Below, in pieces: positions 1-12,288 of a stretch of DNA of 64,000 bases (its first letter is position 1; each line of letters starts with the position of its first letter). Below the pieces are notes generated by a model. It was given only the letters and a program-made list of their open reading frames with translations, was not told the origin of the DNA and ran no database searches. The DNA comes from Hyposmocoma kahamanoa (Eukaryota; Arthropoda; Insecta; Lepidoptera; Cosmopterigidae): NCBI RefSeq assembly GCF_003589595.1, contig NW_020653711.1, forward strand, positions 3,999,402 to 4,063,401, given 5' to 3'. Position numbers and translations under genes: made by a program.

Positions 1-156
1 CCAAAAGATTATACAGCACACATGAAACCAAAAGATTACACAGCACATATGACACACTTTACCCAGTACACATGAAGCCACAAGTACTTGGTTTCACGTG
101 AGCTGTATCAGAGACACCAGTTGTAACTCAAAATGGAGAATATACGATTTTTTTTA

Positions 157-780
157 TAATACTAAGTGACGGGACGAATGGTGGACGACGGGACCTGGTG
201 GTAAAAGACACGCCTGTCCAATATAGTTGCAGTGCCACTCAGAGCTTAAGAGTCTATACTACCTCAAATGGCTTTGATTGATTCCGCATATCAGTTAAAG
301 TGTTGGATCAATCATTCTGGAAAAAATATATAGTAAAATTGAAGATATACACTGACTTCTGATTAGATATGATGTGAAAACACGATTCCAAAAAATTTTC
401 AAGATAAAAAAAACAAAAACTTACCTTGAAACTTTACAAGAAAATCGCTGTTTTCAATGGGTACTTTACATATACCAATGACTTGTTTTACATCAACTGA
501 ACTAAGTATAACATAAATTTTATACGATATACATTTTTCAAATAGTTTTAATTTTGTTTGTAAAAAAATAAATTCTGAAATAAAGATAGTGTCTCTTCCG
601 CCCGACCCAAGTAAAATGAACGATATTAGTACGGGATTTTTTTTATTCGAGCTGAGTAGTATAGACTCTTAAAAACACAAACATCTGAGGATCACTGCCG
701 TGGTGGCAGTGACAGTAGCCCGACAGCCTGAGACAAGTTGTTGTCGAGTTGATAAGTTGACAAGTCCCATGTGCCTGGTT
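157..780 (+). repeat. Family S repeat copy, split by a TTAA MITE
   Basis: This is a copy of the commonest repeat in the window. It starts with AAGTGACGGGACGA, passes through TTGCAGTGCCACTCAGAGC and continues with a stretch ending near AAGTTGACAAGTCCCATGTG. About 16 copies or pieces occur in these 64 kb in both orientations. A 419 bp MITE (250-668) interrupts this copy at the word AGCTTTAAA. The class is unclear; it could be a SINE or a short DNA element, and no coding capacity is visible. Confidence 0.8.
250..668. mobile_element. TTAA-target MITE (piggyBac-like), copy 1
   Basis: The ends are inverted repeats: the left end begins GAGTCTATACTACCTC and the right end, reverse-complemented, begins GAGTCTATACTACTC, so the first 13 bases are identical. 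TTAA flanks both sides (246-249 and 669-672), which is the target choice of piggyBac elements. The insertion interrupts family S. A second copy lies at 17716-18113 in another S copy. No transposase is present, so this would be a non-autonomous element. Assignment to piggyBac rests only on TTAA and short TIRs. Confidence 0.75.
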
Positions 781-785
781 GGTGA

Positions 786-1463
786 TTCACGTAATCAAAC
801 CGTTACGATATCGTAGCTATTTCGTCGTTGAGAGCCCAATTTTAAAGTCGTTCTATCGAAATGTTGTTAAAGCGTATTCTGGTATATGAATCGAACTTGA
901 ATCGATTCTGAACGACAAGTCATACGTATTCTGCTAAAATGTTGACAGTTCTTTCAATAGACTTTCGACGACTAAATGTCAAATTTCACAATCCAAGATG
1001 TCGTTAATTAGTCGTTACGTGTCAATTCTACTCATATCAACGTTCGTCCAAGTGATATGTGAATATCCATTCTGGATAGGACTATGATCGAACGACTACG
1101 TAACTTCAACGATATTTTGATAGCTTGAACTTACGTGAATCGCACTCTTGAAATTTATACCACTTGAATTGATTGAAGTTGATTTGAAAATTTAAAAAAA
1201 TACTGAATGGATTTTATTGCGAATAATGTGGTTATTTTTATTTATATATAATAGTCAGTTATCCATTTATAAACGAAAATATTGGTTTTAGTCAGTATGT
1301 TTTTGTACTTTCAAGTTGTGTTTTATCCATTCCACATTTTTGAGTTACGACAATATTTATAAATAATGAGAAAAAGAAATGAATAAAATAAACACGTGTT
1401 TTTTTTTAATTTTCCACACTATAGTTTAGATAAACTTATCGAATTAAGTAATACTATGTTAGC
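786..1463. other. Unassigned AT-rich sequence
   Basis: No open frame with recognisable domains and no repeat shared with the rest of the window was seen here. The stretch contains several TCGTTG/CGACGA-rich words and becomes very AT-rich after 1170. Confidence 0.4.
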
Positions 1464-1502
1464 TTAGGAAAGGAAATTATTTTTCCGGAATTAAATCACG
1501 TA

Positions 1503-2386
1503 CACAGTGCGAACTATAAGTTTCCTGAACTGGCCACTTACATAAACAATATTTAAAAAGTAATTAGAACATTTGAAAATGGAACTCTTTGGCTGTAGAA
1601 TATGTGTATGATTTTCTATGACTTTAAGAGTAATTTAACAGCTCAGTGGAGCTTCCCTCGGCTTCAAACTGCTTTTGGCGATGAAGCACTATGCAAGACG
1701 ACTATTTATAGCTGGATTGCCGAATTCAAACGCAGTCGTGTGAATCTCAGTGACGAATTTCGTGATGGTCGCCCGTCCGCTTGGTGCAATGCCATGCTTA
1801 CCAGATTCAACGAAGGGGCGTCAAATTTGGTCTGGGACTTAGTAACAGGTGACGAAACATCTCATATCAGCTTCTTTTTTAATAAAACTGGACACGTGCC
1901 ACTGTTGGCTTGGAGAATCGTTGTACTGTGAATAGTGATTGATACACGACCATTTGTTTGCCGGAAGTTATTGACAAACTCCGTAAAAATAACCGTAAAC
2001 GCCGTATCATCTTGCACCACGACAATGCCAGTTCTCACACGGCTAGACAGACAAATGAATTTTAGAAGGTGAACAACGTGGACCTTATAAGCCATCCCGC
2101 GTACAGTCCCGACCTGGCACCTTGTGGCTTTTATTTTTTTTCAAAAATTAAGAACCAGTTACGCGGTCAACGATTTTCATCACCTGAAGAGGCTGTCGAA
2201 GAGAATGATAAATATGTTTCAGAGATTGTCACGGATGAGTGGCATAAATGTTTTCAAAATTGGTTCATTCGTATGAAAAAGTGCATTAACGCTAACGGAA
2301 AATATTTTGAGAAACAATATATTCATTACTGACCATTTATAGTATTTTTTTCTTATTCATTCCGGACATTTATAGTGCGCCTCACA
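1503..2386 (+). mobile_element. Mariner transposon, internally deleted
   Basis: An 884 bp Tc1/mariner element flanked by TA (1501-1502 and 2387-2388). The inverted ends share GCG-ACTATAA and a TCC-GAA block. Full-length mariners are about 1.3 kb, so roughly a third is missing. The transposase relic shows the N-terminal HTH part (1602-1780, including TTIYSW, VNLSDEFRDGRPS), then jumps to the GASN..TGDET block (first catalytic Asp), the HHDNASSHTA-type block (near 2015-2045) and HPAYSPDLAPCGF (2088-2130), ending in the usual C-terminal KNQLRGQRFSSPEEAV block. Frameshifts and a stop at 1929 make it dead. The element at 61008-61751 belongs to the same family. Confidence 0.9.
1602..2332 (+). pseudogene. Mariner transposase pseudogene
   Basis: The frames at 1602-1931 and 2069-2332 are two pieces of one mariner transposase. The piece starting at 2069 holds the third catalytic region of the family (SPDLAPCGF; the usual final Asp of PCDF is Gly here). The middle of the catalytic domain is frameshifted and partly deleted. It cannot encode an active transposase. Confidence 0.85.
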
Positions 2387-2470
2387 TATATTTGTTGTTT
2401 CAAACAAACCAACGTTTCGCGCCCTTTACAGGTCCCATGATCACAGTTGACTGAATGGTAAAGTCATCAA

Positions 2471-2980
2471 CCATACAATTACGTTTAATGTTAATGCAAA
2501 CAACCCTATTTTTTACTATAGTTACAAATGTATTAATTAAATACCTCATTTTTAACTTTACAAAGAAACATTCCAATTTACGCTACGTTATTTATAAATT
2601 ATTTGTGTTAGCTGTTAGTAAATACACATTTGAAATTGTAATTATTAATATAAAGCTCGAACACAAAGAGAAATTCCTTCCAGACGTAAACCTGCATTAT
2701 CTGTGCATACCAGGGAGAGCGATGTACCAACTGAATTTCAGATCTGTTAGCAGATCTTACGAATTTTTCAATGTGTTTGTTATGATCTTTGTTTTTGTTT
2801 TTAATGAATTTTTTTGTCGAAGCACAATCTGTGATAAATCCATGTAAGTTTTTTTTTCACTCAACCAATAAATGAATATCATGATATTAAAAGACATAAC
2901 ATTCATTACAATAAATTTCTCTCAGTCTAAGTGAAACAGAAAAAAACTGATAACTTTTTTTATAAAGAATGAAACCGATC
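2471..2980. other. Unassigned AT-rich sequence with a 130-codon frame
   Basis: A 130-codon open frame (2455-2847) reads as hydrophobic, low-complexity sequence without any motif I recognise. Its start lies in the adjacent repeat. I do not consider it a gene. Confidence 0.35.
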
Positions 2981-2984
2981 TCAC

Positions 2985-3215
2985 AAGTTCGTGGAATTAC
3001 ATCTATTTGCCAAGTTTTATTCAAATCGGTTACAGGAAAGTGCGCGAAATCTAATTCACCCTTTAGTTTGCCACCCTTACAGGTGGAATATTTTCATTAA
3101 ATTTAAATTGGACCAATATTGAGGTACCCTCTTTCCAACAAAAAAGAATACAGTCGAATTGAGAACCTCCTCTTTTTTCAAGTCGGTTAAAAATGTCATA
3201 AGATAAAAGTTTGGG
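2985..3215. repeat. Family G repeat copy 1
   Basis: Contains the G words GTGGAATTACATCTATTTGCC, GGTGGAATATTTTCATT, ACCCTCTTTCCAACAAAAAAG and GAATTGAGAACCTCCTC in that order. The same blocks recur at 33475-34015 and 44125-44270 and, inverted, at 57740-58010. Confidence 0.7.
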
Positions 3216-3299
3216 AACCTCTAGTATAACATCACAAAAAAAACTAATTATGATTTTTGATTTTCCCAAGAGTTGACGTGTAATGGCTAAACTTCAATC

Positions 3300-4120
3300 A
3301 TGAACGAAGAAATTATAGGAGCAATATCCCTCGTTCCATCTCGGCCAACTAAACCGATCAACTACACAGTTGTACAGAACGGAAATAGATTGAGGAATTT
3401 CTTTCAATACAGCCACAGAATAAGTAAGAAAAGAATTTGACAACTTAAGTGCTTTGTGAGTGCCCCTGTTTGGTAATACCTTTCCTATAATACAAAAGGA
3501 AATGTGTTTGTATCTTGTATACGTAGTATGACGATATTAATATCATCGCTATATACCCAAATACATATATTAGAAATATAATTCTTGTACCTTAGCAATC
3601 ATTTTATTTTTGATATGAAGTTACTAATTACAAAATTTATTTTCTAAATCCAGTTCAAATTAAATTAAAATCGAATTATCTGCGAATTAATCATTATAAA
3701 ATTAGTTTCGAAAATTCAACTTCAACTTGAGATGTTGTTAAAATCAATATTTTACTTTTGACAAATTGAAAACGTAGACATGGTAATTAGAAGAATAGTA
3801 TTTAAAACGTTAGTTTTTTATCGTATGAATCGAGCAGTTGATTTAGTGGACTTTCGATTTAATCACACGTTCGGATTAAAAGAGCGTAAACGCACAACAT
3901 CGAGTAATGACGCACATGTGGTCTGTGCGCACAACAATGGTTGGTTATGATTAGAGATGGGAAAAACTGCTTATTTTTTTAAACGACGAGATGTGCTTTT
4001 TTTTTTTTTTTTTTTTACTGTGACTCGGCAAAATGACTGCACCGCGCCTGATGGAAAGTGCGAATACAGTCCAGAGATGAGAGTAACGCATGGAAAACAC
4101 AAATATCTTCACTCCGTCAC
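3300..4120. other. Unassigned AT-rich sequence
   Basis: No gene seen. There is a run of about 20 T at 3997-4016. Nothing here could be tied to a repeat family in the window. Confidence 0.35.
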
Positions 4121-4122
4121 TA

Positions 4123-4785
4123 TCATTTTGCCGGTCTGGCGAAATGCTTCTTCACACTACGTTTGAAGGACCCGATGTTATAGAGGGGAGGGAATACATG
4201 CGCCGGGAGTTGGTTCCACAATTTGATGGTTCGGCATAAGAACGAATTGCCAAACTTTTTAGTGCGGGACGGTATTGAACTGACCGTCCAACTGTGGCAA
4301 CGCAGTCCGGCACGGGTGGTCCGCTGATGGAAAGGAGAGGAAGGGATAAGGTTGAATAACTCTTCAGAGCACTCACCGTGGTACAGGCGATAGAATACGC
4401 TAAGAGACGCTATATCTCTGCGAAGCTGTAACGACTCCGCATGCTCAGTTACATGAGGATTGTTGACAACACGGAAGGCGTAGCGCTGCAGTCCATCTAG
4501 GGCATCGAGCAAGTACTTGGCAGAGCCGTCCCAAAGGTGCGAACAGTACTCCATGCAGCTTCGGGCCTGAGCTTTATACAACAGGTATCGCAGCTCTGGA
4601 GTAAAAAATCGGTGCACCTTGTTCAGGATGCCAAGCTTGCGCGACGCGGTACAGATGACGCTCTCTATATAGTCTTTGTTGCTCATGTCCTTCCGGATGC
4701 TCATCCCCAGCAGGCTGAGCTTGTCCTGCAGCGTCAGCGTTGTACCCTGAAGATGGGGAAGTGGAAGGAATGGGGATTTTTTGGA
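4123..4785 (-). pseudogene. Non-LTR retrotransposon C-terminal fragment (Jockey-like)
   Basis: The minus-strand frame (193 codons, 4123-4704, continuing upstream to about 4740) reads as the region downstream of the reverse transcriptase in Jockey-group LINEs: a thumb-like block near LGILNKVHRFFTPELRYLLYK, the block CMEYCSHLWDG, LDALDGLQRYAFRVV, and the terminal IKLWNQLPAHVFPP..GSFKRSVKKHF. The element is 5'-truncated: the RT catalytic motifs are absent. A short CTGAA/TTCAG tandem (4785-4808) adjoins the truncated 5' end. Confidence 0.85.
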
Positions 4786-4829
4786 ACTGAACTGAACTGA
4801 ACTGAACTTTTTTTAACTGCATTTCACGT

Positions 4830-5580
4830 AAACATTTTTTGGTTTGAAGCTTACAAAATAGTTTAGAAAAACGTTTAAGCGCATACCTTTATGTTAAAAA
4901 AGCTTGCAACGCTGTGTTAAAAAGTAAGGGTAGATCATCCAAAGGTTTTAAGTAATGGAAGTTTATTTGTAAAATGCGAGTTTTATTTTTATTCACGTTG
5001 GCGTATTAATTTGTTTAGGAAACATAGATGCCAGGACTTGAAACATAAGCATGATTGTAAAAAATAAAATTGTTGAGTATTGAAGTGACCAACACTTACG
5101 CTTAAATTGAAAAGCGTGCTTATGTGCTTGTTTTAAAAAGCAAACTTTTTAAAGTGCTTTTCGTTTAAATGCCTACCTCTAGTTATGATAGATATATCAT
5201 AACATAGGCTACAAGGTAACACCCACTACACACTTCCATTAATTTATTATTTCGTGGATTTAACACACAGTCAAGATAATCGAATGACGATGTAACAGAA
5301 ATTCGACAAAATGAATGTTCTAGACAAGGACTTCAAGGTATTGCACCTTTAGGAAGTTACTTTCGAGGTTGAGTGAGTGAAATTAATCTTTTTGGCCCCA
5401 TTTCTTTAAAACACTCTGTAAAGTGAACTACTCGTTTATTCCACAGGAAAAAAACTCCAAAATCTGTTCCTCTAGTTAAGCTTAGAGGAACACTAACACT
5501 AGTGTTAACAGGGTCACAGAGTTTGAATACATAGGGCTCTGTGTGAACCTATTTGACGACCTGCGCCTCTACCATGAGAT
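4830..5580. other. Unassigned sequence
   Basis: AT-rich with no recognisable gene. The stretch 5445-5570 is less AT-rich but contains no coding motif. Confidence 0.35.
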
Positions 5581-5581
5581 C

Positions 5582-5724
5582 ACTGTGACAGTTAGAACTA
5601 GCGACCACGTAAAATATTTGTATACAAAGTGTTGTTTCTTCTTGTGACCGTTAGGGGTGCTGTATAATTTGCCATACAAAATTGTGAAGTAATTTACGCG
5701 GTCGCTAGCGACAACTGTCACAGT
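5582..5724. mobile_element. Short MITE with ~32 bp inverted ends
   Basis: The left end reads ACTGTGACAGTTAGAACTAG followed by CGACCACGTAAA. The right end reverse-complemented reads ACTGTGACAGTTGTCGCTAG followed by CGACCGCGTAAA. The arms differ at only a few positions in about 32 bp, around an 80 bp centre. No clear target duplication, so the superfamily is open. Confidence 0.65.
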
Positions 5725-5979
5725 AAAGTCGTGGTATAGGCACTAAACATAGAGAAGGAGTGTCTGGCATTGTCAGAAAATCGCAACATATTGGCGCACA
5801 GGTTTGCACGATGTAACGTAGAAGTTAAACAACCTTGTTCAAGGTATAGTGTCAAACTAGACCTACCAGACTTGCAGCCTGTGGGCCAAATGTACTCGCA
5901 GATTAGTGTTGAGTTACTCAGTGATGAGTTACTCAATCACTCACGAGGTAACCGTTTGTACCACTCGCTTGGTTAGTTT

Positions 5980-6070
5980 GTCACCACTACACCTCATGTC
6001 ACAAAAATGTCCCACCTCACACCTCACCTCATGTCATAGCCTCATGTAACAGCGTCACTGATGTCACATT
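5980..6070. repeat. Low-complexity CACCTCATGTCAC-like tract
   Basis: CCTCATGTCAC, CCCACCTCACACCTCACCTC, CCTCATGTAAC and TGATGTCAC follow each other closely. A short degenerate tandem tract; no function is evident. Confidence 0.55.
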
Positions 6071-6654
6071 GCTTTGAATTCAACAAATGCAACAATGATT
6101 GGTCCTGCACTGCCCGCTTTTTTGCTGATTTTACATCATATATGATCATACTACTATAGAGCTAAATAAAATTTGCATTTATTTATACTATATCATAACG
6201 CTTAAGTTATCCAATTAATTGATACCATCAAGTTATGAAAATGTGCTTAATATTCCCTGTCTGTGAGTCATTGCCGTAGGTTGCAAACTATCTTAGGTAG
6301 CCTCACCTCATTTGAAGTAGGACATTGTACCGCCTCATTTTTTCAAATGAGGTGCTCCCTCAAACTCATTTCAATTTCATGTCCTACCCAACATCATCGC
6401 AGATCACTCCAAGCCTGGGGTTTCCCCGAGGAGCCTTATTTAGTAGTAATTAAATTTAATTTATTACTAACATAGTTTAAAAGACATTTGTTAACAACCA
6501 AATATTATAATCTAATTGGATTGAAATAAACGATTTGAAAGTGTTTATTGAGATTTTTTGTGGAATAACTCCACTAGGTTTGTTATGATTATGAATAGAA
6601 GTGGGACTTGCACCCATGTCCATGCTGCACCGTAGCATTGCTTTTAGTAAAGTA

Positions 6655-6682
6655 TTGTATATATATATATATATATATTTAC
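6655..6682. repeat. (TA)n microsatellite
   Basis: An uninterrupted run of TA dinucleotides in otherwise AT-rich sequence. Confidence 0.85.
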
Positions 6683-7349
6683 TGAGCAAATTCTCCTTTG
6701 TGTTTTTTGTTATAGACCTTTGTACTGGCTTTCGGCATTCGTCGCTGCAAGTTCATAATTAATTTATTTCCTTATTGTACAAACATATTGCTAACAGAAT
6801 ATACCTATCTAGACGTAATAGTTGCTGCAGTCGAAATACATAATTATTAAAATATAGTAAAGTTATAGTACATACAATTATACATTATTTGTAAATAGTA
6901 ACAAAAATTCATGTCAAGGTTATAGATAATACCGAAACTAGTGACATCTAGTGAGAGATTTTTGAACTACCTTCTCACCGCAGCCGATACCTTTGCAGGT
7001 ATCACAATTGGCACAGTAGTCGCTTTTCGGTCAAATGTTTTGTTATTTTTGTTATAATTATGAATACAAAGATCGAACACAGAAAAATTTCTTCGACCCG
7101 GTGGGACTTGAATTCACATAGTAGCATTGCTTTTCCAAAATTGTCCAAAATCCCCTATGTGTTTTTTGTTCTACATCTTACTAACTTTCGGGATTCGTTG
7201 ATTTGAATGTGGTTAAACTGATCAGACAAGGGGTGATCTTGGGATGATACCTTACCTTTAAAATCAATATCAGAAACTCGGGAAGCATAAATTGAATTTA
7301 TTCGTGACTAATGCTTTAAAAGTAACGTCTAAAGAACAATAACAATATA

Positions 7350-7985
7350 ATAGCCGAGTGAAGAAACTTTCATAAGTTCTAAGCCGCCAAAAAAAAATCG
7401 TTTAAAACCAAGTTCAAAGACCACATGGAGAAATTTGTAAGATCTGTTAGCTCGATCCATAACTCAGGTGGCAGAGCAATAGCCACGTTGAGGCAACAGT
7501 CCCTGGTTCTAGTTTCTTCGAATCGTAGGAATTTTTATTTTTCTTTGTTCGGTCTTTGAATGACGAACAGTAAGAATAAATTTTATCTAAGTGTTCGATC
7601 TTTATTTAATAATTATATCAAACTGGTGGAGTAATTTCACAAAAATAATTGAATGTCATGGTGGTGAAACTTCCTGATATTCAATAAAACTTAATTATAA
7701 TTATTAAAGTAACATCTTTAGTTAGCGGCTGGTAGCTGCAAAGGTACCTCGCTGAGTGAAGAAAAACTTTCATAGATTTCTGACAGATGACGTTACGGCA
7801 AAAAGTCGTTAAAAACCAAGACTGAGATTTGCAACAAACACATGGAAAAATTCGTGAGGTTGGTTGGGTCGTTCCATGGCTTAGTTGGCATAGCGTCTAG
7901 CACGGTTGGTTAGGAGATGTTGGTTCGAATCCAGCCGGATCGAAGTGTATTTTTCTAAGCGCGCGATCTTCCAGATGTAATCTTC
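7350..7985 (+). repeat. Family R tRNA-derived SINE, two tandem copies
   Basis: The copy at about 7620-7985 has a polymerase III A box (TGGCTTAGTTGGCATAG, from 7879) and B box (GGTTCGAATCCAG, from 7922), both tRNA-like, preceded by the R body ATTTCACAAAAATAATTGAA and followed by a GATCGAAG..TTTTTCT tail. A more diverged copy (7350-7615) abuts it. The head has no anticodon-arm consistency and is followed by a repeated body, so it is a SINE, not a tRNA gene. Degenerate pieces also lie at 6545-6610 and 7030-7145. Confidence 0.75.
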
Positions 7986-8105
7986 CAAATAACTGCAACA
8001 ATTACTTGATCTCAAACAAGGGAATTCCCTGTATTATGAGTACCAAAGTAACGGAATTTACTCCGGAGTACTACGCAGAACACAGACAAGGACTAATTTA
8101 GAAAA

Positions 8106-8200
8106 TATGATTTCTCAAATTTGACCTACTGGGAATCGAACCCGGAACATCCTCACCTAGCAACCGCAGTGCCACCATTGAGCTACCGAGGTCGTCATTA
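8106..8200 (-). repeat. tRNA-derived SINE (GACGACCTCGG family)
   Basis: On the minus strand GACGACCTCGGTAGCTCAAT begins the head; the B box GGTTCGATTCCCAG lies near 8130. Related + strand copies lie at 21398-21580 and about 38663-38790. Confidence 0.7.
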
Positions 8201-8477
8201 TTATAGTCGTCATTCGTCGATCGATCATCATCAGTGCTTCAGCTTTATCCGTTTTAGAAGGCGCCGAGCGCCAAATGCACCTTTTGCACTCGAATATTCG
8301 ATTACTGGAGAATATTATCACCGACCACCGTAAGTATTCCATTTTGATCTCGTGCCTACTAGAGAGCGCCAGGTTGCACCCCGGCATTACCTGGGCTAGC
8401 GCTGGTGCTGGTCATAATTTATATAATATTATTAATAGGTATAGTATTAGCGTGCTTTATAAGAAATGAGAGAATAT

Positions 8478-8812
8478 TCAACCTTAATGGTATGGGAAGC
8501 CACTTGCGTCATCCCATCTCCAGCACAATAGCAAGAGGGCTGACCCCGCAACTGAGCTGGCGGAAAGAATAGAAAGTAATAAGTACCTGGACCTCGGCCC
8601 CAACCACCTATTTACAGCCTTTGGAATCGAAATCCTTGCCTCGTGGGGTCCCGATGCCCTTCATCTGTACAAAATTTTATCCAAAAAATTAATAGACAGT
8701 CTGGGAAACCCAAGGGCTACATTGCTCAACGCATTAGCATAGCCATACAAAGGAGGAACGCTGCCAGCGTTTTGGGCACCTTGCCGCGGGGCCCAATTTT
8801 ATTCATTTAATT
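8478..8812 (+). pseudogene. Non-LTR retrotransposon 3'-terminal fragment
   Basis: The translation shows the family ending: KYLDLGPNHLFTAFGIE, ASWGPDAL, then after one frameshift QRISIAIQRRNAASVLGTLP (8739-8800). This block is the extreme C-terminus of several arthropod LINE polyproteins. Only about 110 residues remain; there is no RT core. Confidence 0.8.
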
Positions 8813-8826
8813 TAATCCCAGTTTTA

Positions 8827-9650
8827 CAAAGTCAAAGTCAAAGTCAAAGATTATTTATTCCATAGGTAAAATAAATTTACACTTGAAAACGTCACATTTA
8901 AGCTACTGCTCGTTCACTACGCTGACCTCCCTGAGAAGAACGAGCAAGAAACTCTAGGGATTGCTCTTTTCAAATAAACTTAAATGCTATGGAATACACT
9001 TTGAATCAAATCTGTGTGGATTCTGGAGCCATATCGTCTTTCCATACATCTTTATCTAACACGTAGTCTTCAATTTTGTAATATGATTTTTCGATCAAAA
9101 TATTTTTAATGTAGTTTTTAAACTTAGGAAATGAAAACTTAATATTATAAACTTAATATATGCTCTTAATATATTGTAAAAACGTATACAGTTCCCCATA
9201 AAAGAGTTGTTTACCTTGGTTAAACGAAATCGTGGTACCATGAGTTTGGACTTAGCTCTAAGGCTAATATTATGGATATCTTCTTTCTTATTGAAATTAT
9301 GTATATTTTTACGGGCATATAAAATATTTGAGTAAATGTACTGTGATGCCACAGTCATGATACCAGTCTCCTTTAACTTTTCTCTGAGAGAAACCCGAGA
9401 GCCTAGACGGTACACAGAACGAATCGCTCATTTTTGCAATACAAATATGGTTTGAATATCTGCCGCTTTACTCCACGTGAGAATCCTGTAGGACATTATA
9501 CTATGGAAGTAACTAAAGTAAATTAGTCTAGCAGTACTAACATCGGTAAGCTCACGTATTCTGCGGACTGCGTATGCAGCGGAGCTTAATCTGCTGGCCA
9601 GGCAAGATATATGTGGAAACCATTGAAGTTTACTGTCTACTTTCTAGTGT
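8827..9650 (-). pseudogene. CR1-group LINE, 5'-truncated copy
   Basis: Minus-strand translation of 9095-9415 (SRVSLREKLKE, ASQYIYSNILYARKN, NCIRFYN) aligns with the C-terminus of the intact RT frame at 18313-20295 (PKVSLRDKFKE, ASQYIYENIIYVKRN, QCIRFYN). The 3' end lies at 8827 in a TTTGACTTTGACTTTGA-type tail. The copy keeps only the 3' end of the frame plus the 3' UTR, the usual outcome of incomplete reverse transcription. Confidence 0.85.
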
Positions 9651-9659
9651 CTAAGCTTT

Positions 9660-11150
9660 TATTGTACCTAACCTGTATATTCCAACTTATTGTCTAATAA
9701 AAATTATTAACCTAGTTTATTTTAAAATTTGAAATACCTAACCCGCCCTGAGGAACAATAACTTTTCAAACAATAATAATTTAAAAGTGACTAAACTTGT
9801 AACATCATTGATATTTTAGTAAGATTTCGCTGTGGGCTGCAGCCCGTTCAATCAAAATGTTAATTTAATGAAGAGACCAACTTTCTCTCGCCTTCGGCTG
9901 GACTTGTAATTGAATCTGGTGATTGTCAGCAGTTTTACAATTTTAGTTGGCATTGTAATAGCTGACAAGTTATTTTTGGACCCCGAGATGACAGCGTATT
10001 GACTTTTGACGTCAATACCTCATCGTGTCATTAGAAAAATAAAAATTTTTAAATTGGCAAGCGTCTGAATTCGACTGGTCACCCTTTATTGAGACTCAAA
10101 AAAACTCGCTTAGAGACGCTTTTTTTTGGAGACTCGCTTAATACCATGCATACATGTATATATAACTAGTAATAAATGTACATACCTACAGATAAAATAC
10201 AGGACGATTGATACTAATTACGACCTTCATATCACGGTATGAGTGCTTTCTATTTGCCTGATATTTCGGATCGGTTACACGCGCCATGGTCACGGGTTGA
10301 CTGGTAAGAAACCCGTAATTAGTAATCATCATTTAGTCAATAACCACAAAAACCTTAAAATTTATAAAATACAGGACGTCCTACTGCTAAGGGATACTGA
10401 AGGAAATTACTTTAAATATTGTAGACAGGGTATTTCCATATTTCGATTCATGACGACATTTCTTTTTCATAAGTAAGGAATACTGTATTCAAAGATCTTT
10501 AAAAAGCGTATCATAAGAGGATTCATTTCTAAAAAAGGCACTGCCATTAAGTAAAATGAAGGAGAACTATACACGAGAACTGACATTGGTGACGATCGCC
10601 ATAATTATTGTATTATTTTTTAAACTGACCCTGGCCCGAAGCCTAGTGGCCACCATTAAGGAAAAATAATAATAAACCAATAAATCATCTAATAATTTCT
10701 AGAAACACTCCACGGTCACGATTTGACATATACTTTGAATTAAGGTACGTTGTTACTTATAAAGAATTAATCTTTATAGTTGACTCTTTCGACTGGCATC
10801 ATAAAAATACAGGAAGTTTGTTTTCGCATTTAGTCGTTTCGATGCCGAATGGAGGTAAGGAATTTTTTTAAATATTCAATTTTGAATGCAGTATTACTTT
10901 AAAAAATAAAATGTGATATATTTATGAAGTAACATATCCTATCAAGAATATTTACGTAGATAGTCACAGTGTGAAGAAAGGTGTTAAGTAAACTTAACTA
11001 TTAACATATGATAAAATTCATTTTGATACGACTTCTTTATTGCATCATTAGTGAGTGGTATTTTAAGAAACTTTTTAAGCCAATCCGATCTTTAATTACA
11101 TTACATTAATACAAATTTCGACTAAAAAGATGGAATTTTTTTACATTTGT
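9660..11150. other. Unassigned sequence
   Basis: No gene recognised. A piece of family F (GCCATGGTCACGGGTTGAC) lies at about 10255-10310. At 11157-11225 a roughly 70 bp word set (GAATGCGTATTAAGGCTCTC..GTCGACTGTAC; family J) reappears at 34829-34902. Confidence 0.4.
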
Positions 11151-11253
11151 TTGTTGAATGCGTATTAAGGCTCTCATAACCAAAAGGCCGGCTACGGGAC
11201 GGCATCTTAGGATGTCGACTGTACTTTAAATATTCTAGATAGCATAAGTTTTT

Positions 11254-11550
11254 TTATATAATATCAAGTGATGGGACGGACAAGTCGTGCGCCTGATGGT
11301 AAGCTACACGCTTGTCCATAGTAGTTGTAGTGCCACTCAGAGCTTTAAATCGCAAAGATCTGAGGGGCACTGCCACTGCGCCCGTCACCCTGGGACATAA
11401 GTTGACAAGTCCCAAGTGCCTGTAATTTGACCAGCCTTTACCCTTCAATCCGGAACACAGTAATGTTCCCATTACTGCTTGGCGGCAGAAATAGGTAAGG
11501 TGGCAGTATTTCCCTGGACAAACGCTTTCACCAGGAGTTTTGCTGCTACT
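11254..11550 (+). repeat. Family S repeat, near full length
   Basis: Runs from ATCAAGTGATGGGACGGACA to CTTTCACCAGGAGTTTTGCT, about 300 bp, so it is one of the best references for the unit. The minus-strand 147-codon frame over it is an accident of the repeat and recurs in other copies. Confidence 0.85.
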
Positions 11551-12288
11551 GGTAAATACTTTTAAAACGTTGCTTACTTCCGTGTCCCGTAACCCCGTAG
11601 CCGTGTAACGACCTGTATATTTACCATCGTGCGTGTTCTTGTTCTCTCCTCTCGGTACATACAGATGACTATAAAACCAGGATAATGTATCTTCCACGTT
11701 TATCCCTTAAACATATTACACAACTTTCGAAAAAGGCTGGAGTTGTTGGACCCATGTCTCACGCCGCCCTTTTAAATGATCGATCTGTGAGCCGTAGTTT
11801 TATAATTGTGATACAAAATTATGAAAATAGTATTCGCGGCAATGATAATACAATAATCGAGATATTTTTTAAAAGCTAGCCTCAGCACCGCTGGAAACAC
11901 AATGTGTGTGCGTGTGTTTATTACACACCTTATTACCTAAATATCTTCCACTAGAGTTATGAGTTATGGAGCACTAACTCTATTATTAAAGTACAGTATG
12001 ATAAATGTATAGTTTAAAGTTACTATGCACCTATGCAAGCAGTTATTATAATAAGCAAGTACGACTTTACGAGCACGTTTTAACATTTTATGGTTTTTAT
12101 GACATTAGCATTTATTTAAGGACGCGCCTCTCCGTTATTTCGGCTTTTAAATGTTTTTTGTTGGCGGATGACCTAAACTTTCTCCTTACAGAAGCCTTGT
12201 GCCTAAAAGTAGTGATATGGATATATCATTACTTTTTTGTTGAATAAACTAAAAATTTCGTTTCAACTTTTACATTTTGTTTTGTGTT

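Larger units (their letters stand above)
1464..2466 (+). repeat. Family F fold-back repeat, split by a mariner
   Basis: The left part (1464-1502) matches the F arm TAGGAAATGAAACTATTTTTCCGG. The right part (2387-2466) continues with TTTCAAACAAACCAACGTTTCG and then CCCTTTACAGGTCCCATG. A mariner inserted at the TA of the F word CGCGTATATTTG. Other F copies at 12290 and 21660 show the uninterrupted order. Confidence 0.75.

Noticed and set aside
2455..2847. 130-codon open frame as a membrane protein gene
   Set aside because: Low-complexity hydrophobic translation of AT-rich DNA that starts inside a repeat; no motif or splice context.
7879..7945. tRNA gene suggested by A and B boxes
   Set aside because: No consistent cloverleaf; the same head with the same downstream body recurs at several places, so it is a SINE.
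11254..11697. 147-codon minus-strand frame as a gene
   Set aside because: It lies over a family S copy, and other S copies give similar but broken frames.
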